Origin: Deltaproteobacteria bacterium
GTDB taxonomy: Bacteria > Myxococcota > Myxococcia > SLRQ01
Assembly: GCA_007130885.1 (NCBI GenBank)
Contig: SLRQ01000065.1
Coordinates: 82,286-146,285, forward strand
DNA: 64,000 bases
Direction: 5' to 3'
Under the pieces are notes generated by a model. That model made no database searches. It worked only from the letters and a program-made list of their open reading frames with translations, and was not told the DNA's origin. This document shows, one piece after another, positions 62,097-64,000 of this stretch (position 1 is the first letter of the stretch; each line of letters begins with the position of its first letter). The position numbers were made by a program, and so were the translations under genes.

Positions 62097-64000
62097 AGTT
62101 TAGTTTCGTCCTTGAAGGCCTTGAGCAAAGAGAGTTCGACCCCATAGGCTAGAGCGACCGTATCGTCGAGCAGATCTTGAGCCGCGCGACATACCTGGTC
62201 TCGACTCTCCCTGGAAAGTAGTTGTGCCAGCATTTCCAACAGAGGGGCTAGAGCGTTGGGCTGCCGGCATGAAGCCGGACCTTTGAGTACATCGCTGGTG
62301 TCGGTGGTCGGTTCGCGTTCGGTTTTTGCGGAACAGCTCGGGGTGGTCCCTTCAATCCAGGTCATGGCGTCGTTCATCGCTTGGTTCGAGGCTTCTTTTG
62401 AAACTGAGGGCGGCAGCGGAATGGGCAGCGCCCGAACTTCGGATGCTTTCACATGTGGTCCTGGGTGATGCAGGCCGTACCAGAAGGATGTGGGGTAGGC
62501 ATTGAGAAACGCAAGCAAGTACCACAGGGAAACCGGCGAATGAGAAAGACTTGTAATGGCGTGAAGAGTGTCGAGGGGAAACCTTCTAGCATGGTCCATG
62601 GCGGCGATTAGCCTCGAGCCGCTCGTTTCGCGCAAGAGGAGCTTGGCCGGCCGGTCGAAGCTTTCACGGCGCCTAGGCCTGGCTCCGTGAACGGAGCGAA
62701 ACGCTTCGGGTCTGTAATCCAGCCACGTGTTGCTGCCGCTCACCTTCCAGGGCCGGACATGGCGACCTTGTACGCAAGGGACCCAGTGCACGCCCGGTGG
62801 GCTTCGACCCTCCATCACGAAGCGCTTATCGTTACCTGTCTTAATGCCGAGCGACAGGTTTGCCAGCTCGCCCATCGGCACTCCCGCCGCCGCCATTTGA
62901 TCCAAGATTTTCATGGCCTTTGGATCCGCGGGCAGTGCAGCGCTCGTGAGGCAGCGTCGTTTCAACTCGCGAGCGTTTATGCTCGCCGCCGAGACGACCG
63001 CCCCTCTTGGGGTGACCTCGGTGAAGTGCACCTTTGTCCGTCTTGTTTCCTCGGGGCGCCGGTTCCCCAATCGGTGGTCGACTCGTCTTGCCACCAAAGC
63101 GACCACGTCGACGGAGGCCTCCGGGAAAGCCCCTTTGCTGATGCTTTCGACAAGGTGGGTTTGAAGAAGCTTGTTGTCGAACAATAGTCGCCTGAGCGGC
63201 GCGAAACTGCTGGCCCCGAGGAATGAGCTGGAGACCAGCATTGCAAGTCGGCCTTTGGAGGCCAGGTGTTTTGCAGCGGCCTCGATGAACAGCCCATAGA
63301 GGTCGCATTTATTATGAAAGGTATCGAAGCGCTCCTTTAGAGCGCGGCGCTCGTCTGCCGGTACACGAACGATGTTTCGATAGGGCGGGTTGCCTATGAC
63401 CGCGCCGAAGGAGACAGCGTCCCGAGCAGTGGTCCACGGCTCGAGCAAAGAGTTGGCGCATCGAAGGTTGCGGTGGGGCACGCGGAATCCCTCTGCTTCG
63501 AGCACGGCGCGGCAGACCTCCAAGGCCCCGGGGTCGCTGTCGATGCCATGAAGTCGTTTCGCGGCCTCGGCAGTGTCACCTAAACGTTTGGCGAGGATGC
63601 GGCCGGCTTCCAGTAAAAACACTCCCCCTCCGCAAGCTGGATCGATTACCGTCGGGTCGTGGCGGCCTGCCAGCGCGAGACGAGATAGCCGGCGAGCAAG
63701 AGGGCTTGGGGTATAGAAGGCTCCCGCCCCGCGCCGACCACATGGCGCAAGCAGAGCCGAGTAGACCCGACCCGCCAGACTGGGGTCAACCTTCGAAAGC
63801 CCGGGCAGTGACAAGCCGAACACTCGCTCCGGACCACCCCGCCGAGCCAGTGCGATGCTATTTGCAACTTCCACGGCTATCCGGGATGGGGTGCCACCGG
63901 CCTTTTCGACGACACCCATGATCCTTGCCATGGCCTCTTCGCTGGAGAGGGGAGAAGCCTGCGGCTGCTCCAGCCGAGGAAACGGAAGCTCGGGTTGCTC
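62093..64000 (-). CDS. TaqI-like N6-adenine DNA methyltransferase (5' end may be beyond the window)
   Basis: The frame is open to the right edge, so the gene may start outside; an ATG at 63931 would give 612 residues. It is an adenine DNA methyltransferase: GAGAFYTPSPLARRLSRLA, motif I VIDPACGGGVFLLEAG, motif IV VIGNPPYRN, and a TaqI-like specificity region (RRRESFDRPAKLLLRETSG, FLNAYPTSFWYG). No endonuclease domain or gene is visible, so an orphan or regulatory methylase is possible. It overlaps the glycosylase gene by four bases. Confidence 0.88.
   Translation of the reverse strand, partial: EQPELPFPRLEQPQASPLSSEEAMARIMGVVEKAGGTPSRIAVEVANSIALARRGGPERVFGLSLPGLSKVDPSLAGRVYSALLAPCGRRGAGAFYTPSPLARRLSRLALAGRHDPTVIDPACGGGVFLLEAGRILAKRLGDTAEAAKRLHGIDSDPGALEVCRAVLEAEGFRVPHRNLRCANSLLEPWTTARDAVSFGAVIGNPPYRNIVRVPADERRALKERFDTFHNKCDLYGLFIEAAAKHLASKGRLAMLVSSSFLGASSFAPLRRLLFDNKLLQTHLVESISKGAFPEASVDVVALVARRVDHRLGNRRPEETRRTKVHFTEVTPRGAVVSAASINARELKRRCLTSAALPADPKAMKILDQMAAAGVPMGELANLSLGIKTGNDKRFVMEGRSPPGVHWVPCVQGRHVRPWKVSGSNTWLDYRPEAFRSVHGARPRRRESFDRPAKLLLRETSGSRLIAAMDHARRFPLDTLHAITSLSHSPVSLWYLLAFLNAYPTSFWYGLHHPGPHVKASEVRALPIPLPPSVSKEASNQAMNDAMTWIEGTTPSCSAKTEREPTTDTSDVLKGPASCRQPNALAPLLEMLAQLLSRESRDQVCRAAQDLLDDTVALAYGVELSLLKAFKDETKL

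Noticed and set aside
1..64000. CRISPR arrays, insertion sequences, rRNA or prophage genes
   Set aside because: No regularly spaced repeats, transposase, integrase or rRNA-like stretch was found by reading.

Overview
The window reads as a chromosomal segment of a Gram-negative bacterium of the former Deltaproteobacteria, most likely Myxococcota or a Bradymonas-like relative. Pointers to this are about fourteen predicted lipoproteins, several with Cys-rich repeats typical of these bacteria, an F0-only ATP synthase cluster with no F1 genes beside it, an outer-membrane lipid transport (MCE) operon, three parvulin-type chaperones, and a coiled protein that resembles a family I associate with myxobacteria. 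The assignment is inference from gene content; no rRNA or tRNA gene was found to confirm it.

Layout. 0-6 kb: the 5' part of an ergothioneine EgtD gene (running off the left edge), a UbiA-type prenyltransferase, endonuclease IV, and a tldD-tldE pair whose TldD carries a twin-arginine lipoprotein signal. 5.8-17.5 kb: metabolism and transport (ferredoxin, bile-acid-symporter-like carrier, FadD, VTT membrane protein, the threonine-degradation pair kbl-tdh, Smr-domain protein, MFS exporter, an atypical radical-SAM-like protein, and a Cys/Met-metabolism PLP enzyme). 17.7-23.3 kb: lipoproteins and a GC-rich block with a HEAT-like lipoprotein, STAS/MlaB, MlaE, MlaF and MlaD. 23.7-32.5 kb: five tightly coupled lipoprotein genes with vWA, ASPM/Hydin-like, PKD, Cys-rich, PPC and seven IPT/TIG domains, the most unusual part of the window.

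32.6-43 kb: an orphan CpaF-type ATPase with a 280-residue disordered tail, gyrA, a TPR lipoprotein, hemL, the F0 genes (atpZ-like, atpI-like, atpB, atpE, atpF) and a lipoprotein with a bifunctional-nuclease domain. 43-52.8 kb (minus strand): a DnaJ-domain protein, mfd, three successive parvulin chaperones (the last SurA-like), pdxA and a lipoprotein. 52.9-60.6 kb: a basic zinc-finger/H1-like protein, then a plus-strand cluster with a TerB-like protein, a stand-alone phosphopantothenoylcysteine decarboxylase, ileS, two consecutive lspA genes, lgt and a coiled protein. 60.7-64 kb (minus): a TaqI-like adenine DNA methyltransferase (open at the right edge), 3-methyladenine glycosylase and a DUF502 membrane protein.

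The unifying theme is the cell envelope. Lipoprotein maturation enzymes (Lgt and two LspA), periplasmic chaperones and an MCE transporter lie in the same 64 kb as many lipoproteins. Regulatory sites are sparse, but three good sigma70-like promoters, a nested inverted repeat, and a 25-bp hairpin repeat found at two different stop codons are visible.
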